Positions 35,095-46,464 of a stretch of 64,000 nucleotides of DNA are shown one piece after another. The position numbers and the translations under genes were made by a program. Numbering within the stretch: the stretch's first letter is position 1; each line of letters begins with the position of its first letter. The notes below the pieces were generated by a model that searched no databases, was not told the origin of the DNA, and was given only the letters and a program-made list of their open reading frames with translations. The DNA is from Flammula alnicola (Eukaryota; Basidiomycota; Agaricomycetes; Agaricales; Strophariaceae). The DNA lies in assembly GCA_015499995.1 (NCBI GenBank), contig JADNRV010000010.1, forward strand, positions 1-64,000, read 5' to 3'.

Positions 35095-37085
35095 TTAAAA
35101 CTTCCATCCTCCAGCTAGACCCATGATATTAGTTGGATCAACTCTGGCCTTAAGAGCGTGCAGGGCTGGAAGATTCCCTCCATACATGTCTGCCAAAGGG
35201 GTGCCAATGATGGCGTAGTTGGGGTAGTTCGGCGCGTGAACGAGTTGAGTTTGCCCTTCCGCTAGAGCAGCCTTTCGAATGTGTGCTGCGCTATCAACGG
35301 CGGCCTTGTGGAAGTCGGCATCAAACTCGGATGAGTTCCACCCATACGCGATATTGAAAGGCTGGAAGGGTATGTTGCGCACTGGAGGGAATGCGGTCTT
35401 GTCGTGGTTGTGGGAGTAAATGGAAGGAAGGAATATTTCAATCTCATACGAGATCAAATTTTCGCTCTTATCACTAAAAGCAGCTCCCCAAAACTATAAA
35501 GAAAAAAAAACGCGTTAGAAAAGTGCAAACCTAACGGAAGAGATGCGCACCATAGACTCGTTCGCAAGTACATCTGATATTGTAGGGGTGAATGAGAGAA
35601 TTGGGAATCCCTCATATATCGCTCTAAAAAACTCATCTCAGGGGGAAGAATAGAACCTTTCGAAGGGTGGCTTACCGTGTTCCTGCTGTCATGTTTGAGG
35701 GCGAAGATTGAACAAGAGAGAGAAAGCTTCTGGTACTGATATCTGACTGGATGGATGGGATGGCCAAAAAGGCATCGAATATGCCTGGCGGCGGAGTTGG
35801 AGCATCGTAGAAAAGAAGTTGAATGACAATGACCTTCAGCGATTCAATGTTAATCCAGAGTTGGAATTTCACTTTGTATGCCCACCTGGTGAACTGCAGG
35901 TACGTAGTTGTAGGCTATGACAATAGCAGCCTTTGGATCCGTTACGGAAGTCTGGAATGCAACAGTAGCAGCTCTGATTTCCGGCAGAGTCGATCCGAGA
36001 CAATTGATAGTGCCGCCCTGCGCCACTGCGTCAGCTATGTAAATCGCGCCGAAGATATAAACGTAACAAGTACCCAAACTTGAGTTTGAGGGAATGTCTT
36101 CAAGGTGAACTTTGTCACAATTCCCTATTATAACACGATGTCAGGTCGAGACAAAATCGGATGCCTCGAAACGACATACAAAGTTGTTTTGACCGCCCTT
36201 CAGACCAAAGAATAACTCAGGATCTGACTGTTTCGTAACAGTGACAACGTGTCCACTGGGTTGGACGAGCTCAAACGCGACAACGTTATCGACTGCAAGT
36301 CCATACTGGTTTGTTTTCCAAGAATAGCCTTCAAAGGTGGAAACGTCAGACAAGGCTTCTTACTGCGGTTGGGTAGATGCCCACGACTTACCTCCGCCCA
36401 AGGTAAATCCAGCTACACCTATCCCAGTAACGCGACCTCCGACGACATTGACGCCCAACGGCTCGAGCGCAGCGTAGACATCATCCCATATCAACCCGGC
36501 ACCGATATCAGCGGTCTGAGATGTAGCGTTGTACTCGATTTCAGAGAACCGATACATCGAGATGTGGATATCAGGCGTCGAAGAGAATCCAGGACTGGTA
36601 GCGTGGCCACCACCTTTCACCTACGTAAGATATATCAGATGAAAACTCCTCCAGAACCAAATTACCTGCAGACTTACTGCAAAAGGTGTTCTAGTAGTAC
36701 CTAGTATGCCGAGCTTCATATGAACGGATCAACAACTCTGATGCAAGCGGCCTATTTGCAGTCCACTTACTATTTTTCCAACATCGGCCGGGGACCCCGC
36801 TTCGACGACGCATATGGACCGCTGGGTACTAAAGATAGCATAGTGGGAAATCCCCTTTTCATATAAAGGTGATCCTTTCGTGGAGGAATTTCAGCAGTTG
36901 AACTGAAAAATAGTCTGCGGAAGGTTCGCACCTGGGTAAAACACCTCACTAGCTGACGATATGGCGTCTGCGATCTGTGCGCAGACGGCTTGAGGAGTAA
37001 TCTTCCTTTCTTCTAGAATCGAACTTCCAAGAGCGACCAAGGGCAGGCATGCTACGCATGCGAGAACTGCCCGCCTTGAGAGCAT
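35095..37085 (-). CDS. secreted FAD-linked oxidase, BBE/VAO type (array copy 4)
   Basis: The start is the ATG at 37085; the codon before it is GTG. The signal peptide MLSRRAVLACVACLPLVALG is followed by CVVEAGSPADVGKI, KGGGHATSPGFSSTPDIHIS with the FAD-anchoring His, and GIGVAGFTLGGG in place of the second Cys anchor. GYSWKTNQYGLAVDN, GLKGGQNNF and the end HAPNYPNYAIIGTPL to GLAGGWKF are all present. This is the most upstream copy in the direction of transcription and the most diverged in its leader and signal peptide. About 475 residues, complete. Predicted to be a secreted, singly FAD-linked oxidase of unknown substrate. Confidence 0.9.
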
Positions 37086-37133
37086 CACGAGAGATGTACT
37101 GTAGATTACTGTGAAGGCAAGTGCTGATCTCCG

Positions 37134-37145
37134 CGTTCTTTTATA
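37134..37145 (-). promoter_or_regulatory. TATA-like box upstream of oxidase copy 4
   Basis: On the minus strand TATAAAAGAACG lies about 49-60 nt before the start codon. It is the best TATA match of the four array promoters. Confidence 0.65.
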
Positions 37146-38210
37146 CCTCCAGGTCGTATGTTGAAAGCTAAAAAATCGTCAAACTTTGATGACTACACAC
37201 AATCAATTTAGATTGACGAACGCGGAGACCTGCCCCGGAATGTGACACGATATAGTTTGATTAAATGGAGACAGTTTGCGGCATCCTTGCAGTTACGCGT
37301 CCTCTTGGGAATCCAGAAGTCTGGGGTATTGCACACTTTTCATGCGCGGCCACAGAATCTAGGAGGATACGTGAGAAGAATGCTACCAAAGGGTGGGATG
37401 ACATTCCGCACTAGATATCGTAATGCATAACTGAATGAATGCAGATGGACGCCCCTTAGACTTGACAGTTTGAAACCAGGAGTTAGTTGTTCTGGAAGAT
37501 CTGGTCAGTGAATTGAACAATAATGTGAAGTGACGGCAAACATGGAGAATTATATCTACCTCAAGAACATGAAGCAGCACCGTGGTTTGCGTGAAAACGA
37601 AGACGTGCCAGGAGTACAGTATTGTTGCTGTGTATTGATTTTCCAGCTGAGTGCATTAGGTTCGTGGCCAGCAGTCCCGCAGCGGAAAGCCGAGCTTGCC
37701 GATGCCTTGTCGATGATGGAAAATATCCCTTGAGTCCTCAACTGCGTCAGCGGCCCGACTGTGTGTAGCGATGACATATAGAAATTGGAATATCGCGCTA
37801 TTCCTCGGGTTTGGTTATCTACACGCCGGATGGTTGGTTGTGTTCATGAGAGACTTGCATGTCCCCTTCTGGAGTCCGCAATTCACAGCAATGAAACAGG
37901 ACACCGATAAGGGCCGCTGTCGGTTGGAACGGCGACGGAGAATGCAATGTCCCGCTTGACTCGCAAACGAAACAGTCGGGTATCCAAAACGATAATGGGA
38001 ACTTGTCAGGAATTTAGGAAATCTCAATGGCAAGGCCCCGCGGCATGGGTCAGCGTATTAGTCGTACGAGTTTACTCACGACGGATTGCGTTCCTCTGAA
38101 AGCTGATGTAGAGTACGAGCGCCTAAAAAGGTACGTGTATAAGAATTATTGATCGGCTGTAAGGCAGAAATGGTTGAATTACTTCTGATTTGGAAGCCCT
38201 CTCGTATGCC
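37146..38210. other. intergenic, no gene seen
   Basis: Short open frames without domains occur on both strands. The upstream region of oxidase copy 4 lies at the left side and the 3' end of a minus-strand gene at the right side. No repeat was noticed. Confidence 0.4.
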
Positions 38211-39183
38211 TTACAGCAAGACTATCACTATCACGGTATATGTATCATGATCAGTAGGGTGATATTTTGGATATTCAAATATGACTGACGTGGTTGCAGA
38301 ATTTTGAGGAAAAGGTCTGGGAAGCGGGCGCCGTGCGTCATCGTATTTACTACAGGCACGTCAGGAGACATTAGCATGGGACAGAATGCTTCAGAAGAAA
38401 GAAAACATGGGAAAAGAAAACGTACCCAAGCTTTTCCAGAACCTCCCTACGACGCTTGACATGGTCGATCCATATCCTAGGCCCATTTCGGGGCCGTATA
38501 AACTCTTCAAAGAAGGGCTGATTTTCCGGTCGGAGACTCCGCAACACTTCCTCGTGTTCTCGTTCAAGGGTACCGTCTGGAAGTACGGCCGGTTTATTCC
38601 GCAGGGTATAAGTAACAAGATACTCCATCCAGACCTTCAGCATTCCCGTCATTTTGCTATGCTGCTGACCTGTCGGAGGATCCAGATACGTCGCTATCAT
38701 GGAGTCTAGAAATGCGGTGCGCGTTAGGAATCGAATGTCATCCGGAAACGGCCGGAGGGACACCGAGCAGGTGTAATCGTCGACAGTACAATGAAATTGC
38801 GACTGGGGATGAACTAATATTTTAATTGGGTCCTCGACCGAATGCTCATCCTGGAGAGCTTCCCGCTTGAGGCAGATCGAGTGGGGGAAAGAGCTAGGCC
38901 GGCTCCGGTCGATGAAGATAGACTCCGCATGGGTTTCATCGAGACCAGCAAAGACGTTGTAAGGCAAGGAGTCGGATATTACTGTCGAAGCCACTTGAAG
39001 ATCCTGATCTGCAACGATGAGTTGGAGATCAAAAAGACACGTAGGAACAAAATAGATGAAGGCCAGCGCATCTTCTCCCCACACCAAAGATCTGATGTTT
39101 GCATGAGAGAGAACGCGCGCAGACGCTAGGCGTTCCTCCTGTGTTTTCAGGGAAAAGGGGCTGGAGTCGTAGAAGTGAAGCAT
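38211..39183 (-). CDS. uncharacterised fungal protein, nucleotidyltransferase-like fold suspected
   Basis: The main exon (39183 down to about 38420) encodes some 255 residues. One intron (GTACGT to TGTAG) joins it to a short last exon starting KYDDARRPLPRPFP. The segment VWGEDALAFIYFVPTCLFDL near the N terminus resembles a family of agaricomycete proteins with a nucleotidyltransferase-like core, in which a short hydrophobic strand leads to an acidic pair. Catalytic acidic residues of an active polymerase-beta-type enzyme are not clear here. No signal peptide is seen. It stands back to back with the gene at 39589. The 3' end is less certain than the main exon. Confidence 0.65.
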
Positions 39184-39588
39184 AGAGTTACATGGAAATG
39201 CTTGCTGTGGAGGTCAAGTGGAGGTAACGATGAGCGAGTGTTGATTCTACCCGTGGGAACGCCTCTCTTATCTTATCTTTGAACCTGCACAATATTCCCA
39301 CGATTAGGTACACGAATGACTCAGGTCTCGCGTACTCGTCGTTGAACTCGTTCTTCTGGCCGTACTACTACTTATGGCGACTCATCCTTTCCATGAAATA
39401 TATTGACAGTCACCCTTTCTTCTTCCAGGTTCTGTGCAAAAATATATCTGTCGAGATCATTTCTTTGACCACCGGCAATTGAAACTTCGCTCGCAGTAGC
39501 AACTTCCAACTCCAAGGTCCGTTGAATATCTGTTGCTTGCCATGCTTGCAGAGGAATTTCACATGCCTGAACGTTTTATATTGCAGTT

Positions 39589-40262
39589 ATGACTGCCAAC
39601 GCTCGCCTTGTTCGTCTCCTCCCCGCTGGAAAAATGCTCTTCGGCATTCTGGCAGGTCTCAAACAACAAGGCGTAGTTGTTGGAGGGGCGGCCGCTTTGC
39701 TATTAGGAGGTTCTCGGTCTACTACTGTAGGGATTTATCAGGGTTTTAATGACTTGACTGTAGATGAACCTCTTCCTTTCAGGACATCGATGTCAACGTC
39801 AGGACCCTCCCGAAAATCAAGCCATCTAAAGACGACCGCTATATTGTCAAACACACCCGCGATATGATGATGAAATTCACCTGGAGGGATCCAGAGAAGG
39901 CAAACGACATTAAATGTGATATTTCCTGCAAAAACAGCAAGCTCTTTGATATTTTCTTGAAGCATTCCATAGTGCATGAAGCTACTGGAATGCGTTATGC
40001 CGACGCTTCCCTTCTCCTTGCGTTGAAGATCAGCTCCTACGCAGACCGTATGGCCGGATTACATGGCCGGGCCCATGGCGACATGTTGGACATACTCTTC
40101 TGCCTAGACCGGATGGAGAGGGAGTCCACCAAGATGCCCGTTGAGCTGAAGGTTTTGTATACCGCCGAGGACTTGTCAAAGGTTCAAGAAATCCTTGCGG
40201 AAGAGTTCGGTGGAGCAGAAATGGCTCTAAGCATATCCAGGGAATACAGCTTAAACATCTAA
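39589..40262 (+). CDS. minimal nucleotidyltransferase-fold protein
   Basis: Two exons (39589-39726 and 39783-40262) encode about 205 residues. The N-terminal half reads GVVVGGAAALLLGGSRSTT and continues after the intron as DIDVNV. This is the glycine-rich loop plus the paired Asp (DxD) that binds metal and nucleotide in polymerase-beta-like nucleotidyltransferases such as AbiEii-type or minimal NTases. A later D-I-S-C segment may supply the third acidic residue. The middle helix region (DASLLLALKISSYADR) fits the usual lysine-containing helix of this fold. Substrate and role are unknown. It is divergent from the gene at 38211 and is not obviously part of the terpenoid pathway. Confidence 0.75.
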
Positions 40263-40854
40263 GGATTCTGGTTTATGTATTTATGTATCAAAGTATCAGT
40301 AAGCATAATTAAGCGCCCAAAAGGGACGCGATTGATCCCCACTCCAATTTGACCATGAGGATAAAGGGAGAAAAATATCCGGAGTATAATAACTATACCA
40401 AAATAAATTTGATATGTACGAGGTTATGAATGCCTCAACTCGGCATTGCCTATGTCTTCTCCCACCATTTCATAGCCGCTGGCACATCTTGGAACGTTCT
40501 GCATGGAAGAGTGCGTGGAGCCCGAGCACAAACCAACGATTAAGAGGATGCTCGAAGGGCTACATATCACCATAACAGCCAGTTCGGCTGTATGGCCTGT
40601 CGACTGTTAGCTATCTATCGATTTCCCGCATAGATTTGTCGACAGCCAAAAGTCAGGGCATCGTACTTGCTCGAAGGGTTGTAAGGCGTTAACATGCCCG
40701 TTTTACAAATCACAATGGAAGTAACGGATGCTCAAAAGATAACGAACAGAATATCGTTGTTACAACTGTTTGAAAATGTGGTCATCAAATCTGCCTTCGT
40801 GGGCGGTTGGTCTCTTTCTCAAATCAGCAACGTCGCCAATGATTCATGCCTTGC
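40263..40854. other. intergenic between convergent genes
   Basis: This stretch holds the 3' flanks of the nucleotidyltransferase-like gene and the dehydrogenase. The plus-strand frame at 40694-41020 runs antisense across the dehydrogenase end and is treated as a shadow. Confidence 0.45.
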
Positions 40855-41752
40855 TCAATTTGAGTGGGGATATGTCGCTCCGTCAATGGTGAATCTGGAG
40901 GGTGATAACAGCGTGAGTTGCGAAGTCCCACACGGCAAGAGTCCAGTGGGCTTACCGGTGATCCCAATTCGCTTGTTTCTCGTTGCTAATGAGTTCCCAA
41001 TAAACCTGAGCATGTGTTAGGGCACTCTTTGCAAATATGTCGGGTCCTGGGACACCTCCTTCAGTCGACACTAAGGTCGCAAAATAAAATCTAGGAGGGG
41101 ACACGGGATCAACAGCCTCGCCTGTCAGGAAGGTGAAATTTACGCACTGGATGTTTTCTGCTTCGTAGGATTTTACAGCGGTTGCTATAAATCTGGTCTC
41201 CAGAGCTTTCTGAATGCCCAGGGTAAAATACTGAGATGGCGCGAATTGGTTGAATGGGAGGCCATTGCCTGTTGCAATGAATACTTTGGGGTGATCACGA
41301 TGAACGACGGCCCGGAAGCCAGAGAGTGCTTTCTGGGCAGCGGTGAATGCGCCGAGGCCAACAGCGGCAGATTCATAGTACTTTTCGGCGGAAAGTGAGA
41401 GCACCTCGGTGGGGGTCGGGGGGATGTCCAGAGATGCAGCTGATACAAATCGAGATAGAAATTACGCGTCAGTAGTCAGTATACACGAGAAAGAATTCAA
41501 CGCACCGTTGTATACCACCACATTCACGGGACCTAGCTTGTTCACGACAGTGTCAAAGGCGGCCTCAATGGCTTCACGCTTCGATACATCAACTTTTACA
41601 TGGAAGTAGTCTTCAGAGTCGGCGCCAACTTGAGCAGGATTCCGACTGCCTAGGGCAACCTTGTATCCCTTAGCTCGAAGATTGGCCGCGACTGCGGCAC
41701 CAACATGGGTTCCAGCGCCGAGGATGAAGGCCACTAGTTTGCTTGAAGACAT
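40855..41752 (-). CDS. atypical short-chain dehydrogenase/reductase (copy 1)
   Basis: Four exons give about 240 residues. The N terminus VAFILGAGTHVGAAVA is the Rossmann glycine motif for NAD(P), followed by GSRNP with an Arg that could favour NADPH, an acidic VDVSK after the third strand, and VVVYNAA as the NAG-type strand 4 motif. The usual catalytic YxxxK is not seen. Instead the segment ATGNGLPFN is followed by QYFTLGIQKALE. The last exon ends FTIDGATYPHSN. It is a close paralogue of the gene at 42253. Expected cytosolic. It may supply a carbonyl or alcohol redox step for the cluster, or it may be an unrelated neighbour. Confidence 0.82.
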
Positions 41753-42252
41753 CTTGGAAAAAGGATACGCTGCTGAGATGGGGGCACAAGGAAATTGAGA
41801 AAAAGTCGCTGAGAGAAGACGAGGTCGATTTCAGACTCTTACATATGTACGCGATTCTTTATTTGCGCCGACGGTTGCAGAATGATACCATGGTGGCGCG
41901 TTCTCGCACAACCAACCCATGGAAGCGCTGATTAATCGCTTGGTTTAACACGTAGGTGATTGAAAGAGAAGGTCTGTAATATGTATGACAGTTTCAAGAT
42001 CTAATCATTGCTGACATTTTGTACTTACTCAGCCAAGTAGCGCTAGTTTCAATAGCTTACTAATGTGATTAAACAAGAAGACGAAATCATGATACAAAGC
42101 AGCTTGATTTTTGGCAACATTGAGAGAATACAGAACGATATATTATTACAAGATAGTATTGATACAAATGCAACTGTCCAGCTGGAATGATCCCATCGAG
42201 TTCGAAGCCAGGGATCAGGCAAGGATCAGAGGGTCCTTGAGATCATTGGGGC
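41753..42252. other. spacer between the two dehydrogenase copies
   Basis: No gene is supported. It contains the promoter of copy 1 and the AT-rich 3' flank of copy 2. Confidence 0.45.
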
Positions 42253-43195
42253 TTAATCGTACCAGGCGTATTTATGGCCGTCCAAGGTGAACCTTAAGAA
42301 AAGGTTGGCGATCAGCGGTCGAGTTAGACAGCAGCAACCGAGGCTGAAGCTTACCGGTAATCCCAGTTTCCTTGTTCTGTATGATGATGAATGAGATCCC
42401 AATATACTTGGGCATAAGCCGCTGCGCCCTTGATGAAGTCAGGACCTGCCAAACCGCCAGTCGTTGAGACCAAAGTGGCATAGTAGAATCTGAATTAGGG
42501 ACCGCCAGTGATGAATACTACGACATACATCTGAAAGCTTCAAATTGTAACTCACCGGAAATTCTCCGCCTCATAAGCACCGGCGAAAGTTCCGACAAGC
42601 TTTGCTTCGATTGCCTTTTGGATTGTAGGACTGGAGTAGACAGCTGTCGGGTGTGGGTTGAACGGCAGCGCATTTCCGGTGACGATGAATACTTTTGGAT
42701 GGGGTAAGGTAGATTCATGTCTGAAGCTGATCACTGCTTCTTGAGCTGCAGCATATACCCCCAATCCGATGGCAGCAGATTCATAAAAACTCTCGATAGG
42801 AAGGGTCAAAGGATCTTTGGTATCTGGATGAGTGACGAATGATGCAGCTGATGAACAAAAAATATGATACATAAGCATCTGAATATGTGAGGAAATTCCA
42901 AGTGCATACCATTGTAAATTACGACGCTTGGATGGCCGAACTTCTTCACAACAGTCTCAAATGCAGCCTTGATGCTTTCTGGCTTTGAAGCGTCCACAGT
43001 AACTGGGAGATAGCCTTCTGCAACTTCTGCTTTGGGATTCCGACATCCTAAAGCGACAAGATACCCTTGGTCGTGCAGAGTACCTGCAACTGCAGCACCA
43101 ATATGTGGACCGGCTCCAATAATGAAGGCCACAGGTTTGGGTACGACAGCCACGTTGGCCTGGGGTTGTGCGCTTTCTTGAGTGGTGTTCGACAT
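42253..43195 (-). CDS. atypical short-chain dehydrogenase/reductase (copy 2)
   Basis: The intron positions are the same as in copy 1. The protein is about 250 residues with a short polar N-terminal extension (SNTTQESAQPQANVAVV) before the Rossmann motif VAFIIGAGPHIGAAVA. GCRNP, VTVDASK and VVIYNAA follow. The catalytic region reads VTGNALPFNP and YSSPTIQKAIEAK, again without a YxxxK spacing, so either catalysis differs from classical SDRs or the Tyr-Lys pair is spaced differently. The end FTLDGHKYAWYD is better preserved than in copy 1. Tandem duplication with copy 1 is clear. A redox role in the adjacent terpenoid cluster is inferred only from position. Confidence 0.83.
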
Positions 43196-43746
43196 GGCGT
43201 TAGACAGATGGTGGAGTGATTGTTTGAGACCGCTGGGAGATCGAACAGGCTTTTATACCGCCATAGCAGCCTGGCAATGAGGTCATCGAGAAGAATCAGA
43301 AACATTCGGAGAGACTGACGCTTACTGTTCTAGGAGACTCCAGGCATCTAGGCAGAGGTCAGTATTGTGAACTGGACCCATCCTGCAAGTTGCATAGAGT
43401 TGTGAATGGTCTCTAATTCTGTTACTAATTAGACCCAGCCTGGACGTTCGATGTAGGCTAGGGCCGAGACTCCACAATACTGTTGTTGTTTGATCATGGG
43501 CCAAGCACTTCCAACCAAGCTAAACATTACATTAGTTCTCTTTACGTTCCTGAAAAAAGTTGGACAGACTGAAGAAGGTACCGCGTTGAGCGAAGATTCA
43601 GAGAAAGAAGCTGGAAGGAGGGATTCTTGATGGATTCTTGATGGAGACGGACAACGAACTGTGAGCTGAGTTACAACACCAACAACGACAAGCAAACCAG
43701 ACTTGCTCTCAGCCAACTACCTCATATATCTCTTACATCGATCCCC
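43196..43746. other. divergent promoter region between dehydrogenase 2 and the AP-1 beta gene
   Basis: No gene is supported. Genes on both sides are transcribed away from this stretch. It marks the likely right border of the metabolic cluster, since the next gene is housekeeping. Confidence 0.45.
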
Positions 43747-46464
43747 ATGAGCATACGCGCTCCTAGAAAGGGAGAAAACTATGAGCTTAGTGTTGACCTG
43801 AATAGCGAGTATCGTGAAAAGCGGAAGGATGCCATCAAGCGCACCATCGCGTCGATGACGGTCGGGAAAGGTGCGCATATATTGCAATCTTCAGCCCTAG
43901 TAACTCAACGGAATTCCGTAAGATGTCAGTGGACTCTTCCCCGACGTGCTCAAGAACATGCAGACGGACGATCTAGAACAGAAGAAGCTCGTATATCTCT
44001 ACTTAATGAATTACGCCAAGACCCAACCCGAGCTCGTTATCCTGGCGGTAAACACCTTTGTCAAAGATACAGATGACCCGAACCCGCTCGTAAGGGCCTT
44101 GGCGATTCGTACGATGGGCTGTCTGCGTGCCGAAAAGATCATCGATTACCTCAGTGACCCTCTACAAAAGTGTCTCCGAGACGAGAATCCTTATGTGCGC
44201 AAGACGGCGGCGCTGTGCGTCGCTAAGCTGTACGATCTCAAGCCGGAGCTGGTCATTGATAACGGCTTCTTGGAGCAGCTGCAGGACATGATCGCTGATA
44301 GTAATCCCATGGTATGTACTTGACTCGAAAGTTTATATAGAGGCTGATCTTCTTCACAGGTCGTCGCCAATACGGTCGCGGCATTGACGGATATCCACAT
44401 TGCTGCCACATCACAACCTGGAACGTCCTCCTCGGACCCAGGGATCTTCCACATCACCACCTCTATCTTGAACAAACTCCTGATCGCCCTCAACGAATGC
44501 TCCGAGTGGGGTCGCGTGGCTATTCTGAACGCATTGGCACGTTATGTTGCCCAAGATGACAAGGAGAGCGAACACATCTGTGAGCGCGTCGTTCCTCAAT
44601 TCCAGCATGTCAATGGCGCTGTGGTGCTGGCAGCTGTCAAGGTTCGTCGAAACAAATGTCTTTATTAAACTTGCATCCAACTTCTGTTACAGGTTATCAT
44701 GATCCACATGCGTGGTGTGCGTCGAGAAGAGCTCACGAAGCAGCTTATTCGCAAAATGGCTCCTCCTTTGGTTACACTATTATCTTCTCCACCTGAAGTG
44801 CAATGGGTTGCTCTACGGAATATCAACCTCCTCCTCCAAAAGCGGCCTGAAATCCTGTCGAACGAAATGCGTGTTTTCTTCTGCAAGTACAATGACCCAT
44901 TATATGTCAAGGTGGAAAAATTGGATATCATGGTCCGTTTGGCGAACGAAAACAATGTCGATGCTTTGCTAAGCGAACTCAAGGAGTGAGTATCATTTCT
45001 CTACGGCGAAAATCGCATCTGAAACTCTGTTCCAAGGTACGCATCGGAGGTTGACGTCGATTTCGTGCGCAAGAGCGTCAAAGCCATCGGGCAAACAGCA
45101 GTCAAGATCGACGCCGCAGCAGAGCGATGTGTCAATGTTCTCCTTGAATTGATCGCCACACGGGTGAGTTATGTCGTGCAGGAAGCGGTGGTGGTTATGA
45201 AGGTAGGTCATGTTACACCATTGATGAAGCGTAGTTATAATGCAGTTCAATCGGCCAGGACATCTTCCGGAAGTACCCTTCGACGTACGAAGGTGTCATC
45301 CCAATATTGTGCTCCAACCTCGACGAGCTGGACGAACCAGAAGCCAAGGCGTCCCTCATCTGGATCATCGGCGAATATGCCAACACGATCGACAACGCAG
45401 ATGAGCTGCTGAGCATTTTTGTTGATACCTTTGTGGAGGAATCATATCCAGTGCGTCTCTTGATTCTAAACTCCCGAAGTAGCCGTCTAATCACAATTTT
45501 ACAATGATAGGTACAACTTCAAACCCTAACGGCCGTCGTAAAGCTGTTCTTGAAGAAACCTGATTCATCACAAGGCATCGTGCAGAAAGTTCTCGATACT
45601 GCCACTAAAGATTGTGACTCGCCGGATGTTCGAGACCGCGCATATATTTACTGGCGTTTGCTATCCATGGACCCTGCAGCAGCCAAGGTGTGTTTCCCCG
45701 AACCTTCCCATGATTTCACCTCTGACAGGTTATTACACCCTCTCCGTGACTTTAGGCTGTCGTTCTTGCCCACCGCCCTCCCATTTCTATTCCTCGGACA
45801 ACAGTTGCCCCGGCACTATTAGAAGAGCTCCTGGGAGAGATTGGTACACTAGCCAGCGTCTATCACAAACCTGCAGAAACCTTCATTGGGAAAGGACGGA
45901 TCGGAGCCGATGCCGTGAGGAAAGGGGAGTACGTGGATTTTCTTTTCCCTTTCTGATCGCCGTGGACTCTTTGATTGACCTTTTTTTTTTTCTGTTTGCG
46001 CCCTCCGATCAGCTTGGGAGAGGATCGATTTTCGGCACAAAAAGCTCTGCAGACCGTGGTTGCCGGTCAACAAGCGGAGAACTTGCTGTATGTTTTTTTT
46101 TTCACTGGTTGCTTTCATCATGTTATTTATTGATTATTTTCCCTTCTTGGACAGCGATTTCGACGATTCGACAAATGTGGAAGGTCAGCCATCGGGGTTG
46201 GCCGCCACACAAGTATTGTCCCAGACCCCTGCAGCCGCCAACCTCCTTGCAGGAACGTCAAGCAACCCTCTCGACGACCTGGTGTCCATATTCGGCGGTG
46301 GAGGCGGAGGCGTGGGAATGATACCGGCCACGCCAATGGCGTTCGGTGGAGGCGCATTCGGTGCCACGCCGGCATTCGCAGCTACCCCGATGTCTGCAGC
46401 ACCTCCAACGCCTGCCCCTCCCAAGTCGCAATCTCAGCAAGACGATCTGCTTGGGCTGTTTTAG
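43747..46464 (+). CDS. AP-1 clathrin adaptor complex, beta subunit
   Basis: Ten exons give roughly 730 residues. The protein opens [20 protein letters not shown] and continues as the armadillo-like adaptin trunk ([53 protein letters not shown]), which packs with the gamma, mu and sigma subunits. After the trunk comes a flexible hinge that carries the Gly-rich IFGGGGGG segment and ends in DDLLGLF, a clathrin-box-like sequence at the very C terminus. No appendage ear domain is seen, as is usual for fungal beta-1 adaptins. It sorts cargo between the trans-Golgi and endosomes. All introns are GT-AG and in frame. Being a housekeeping gene, it bounds the cluster. Confidence 0.96.
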
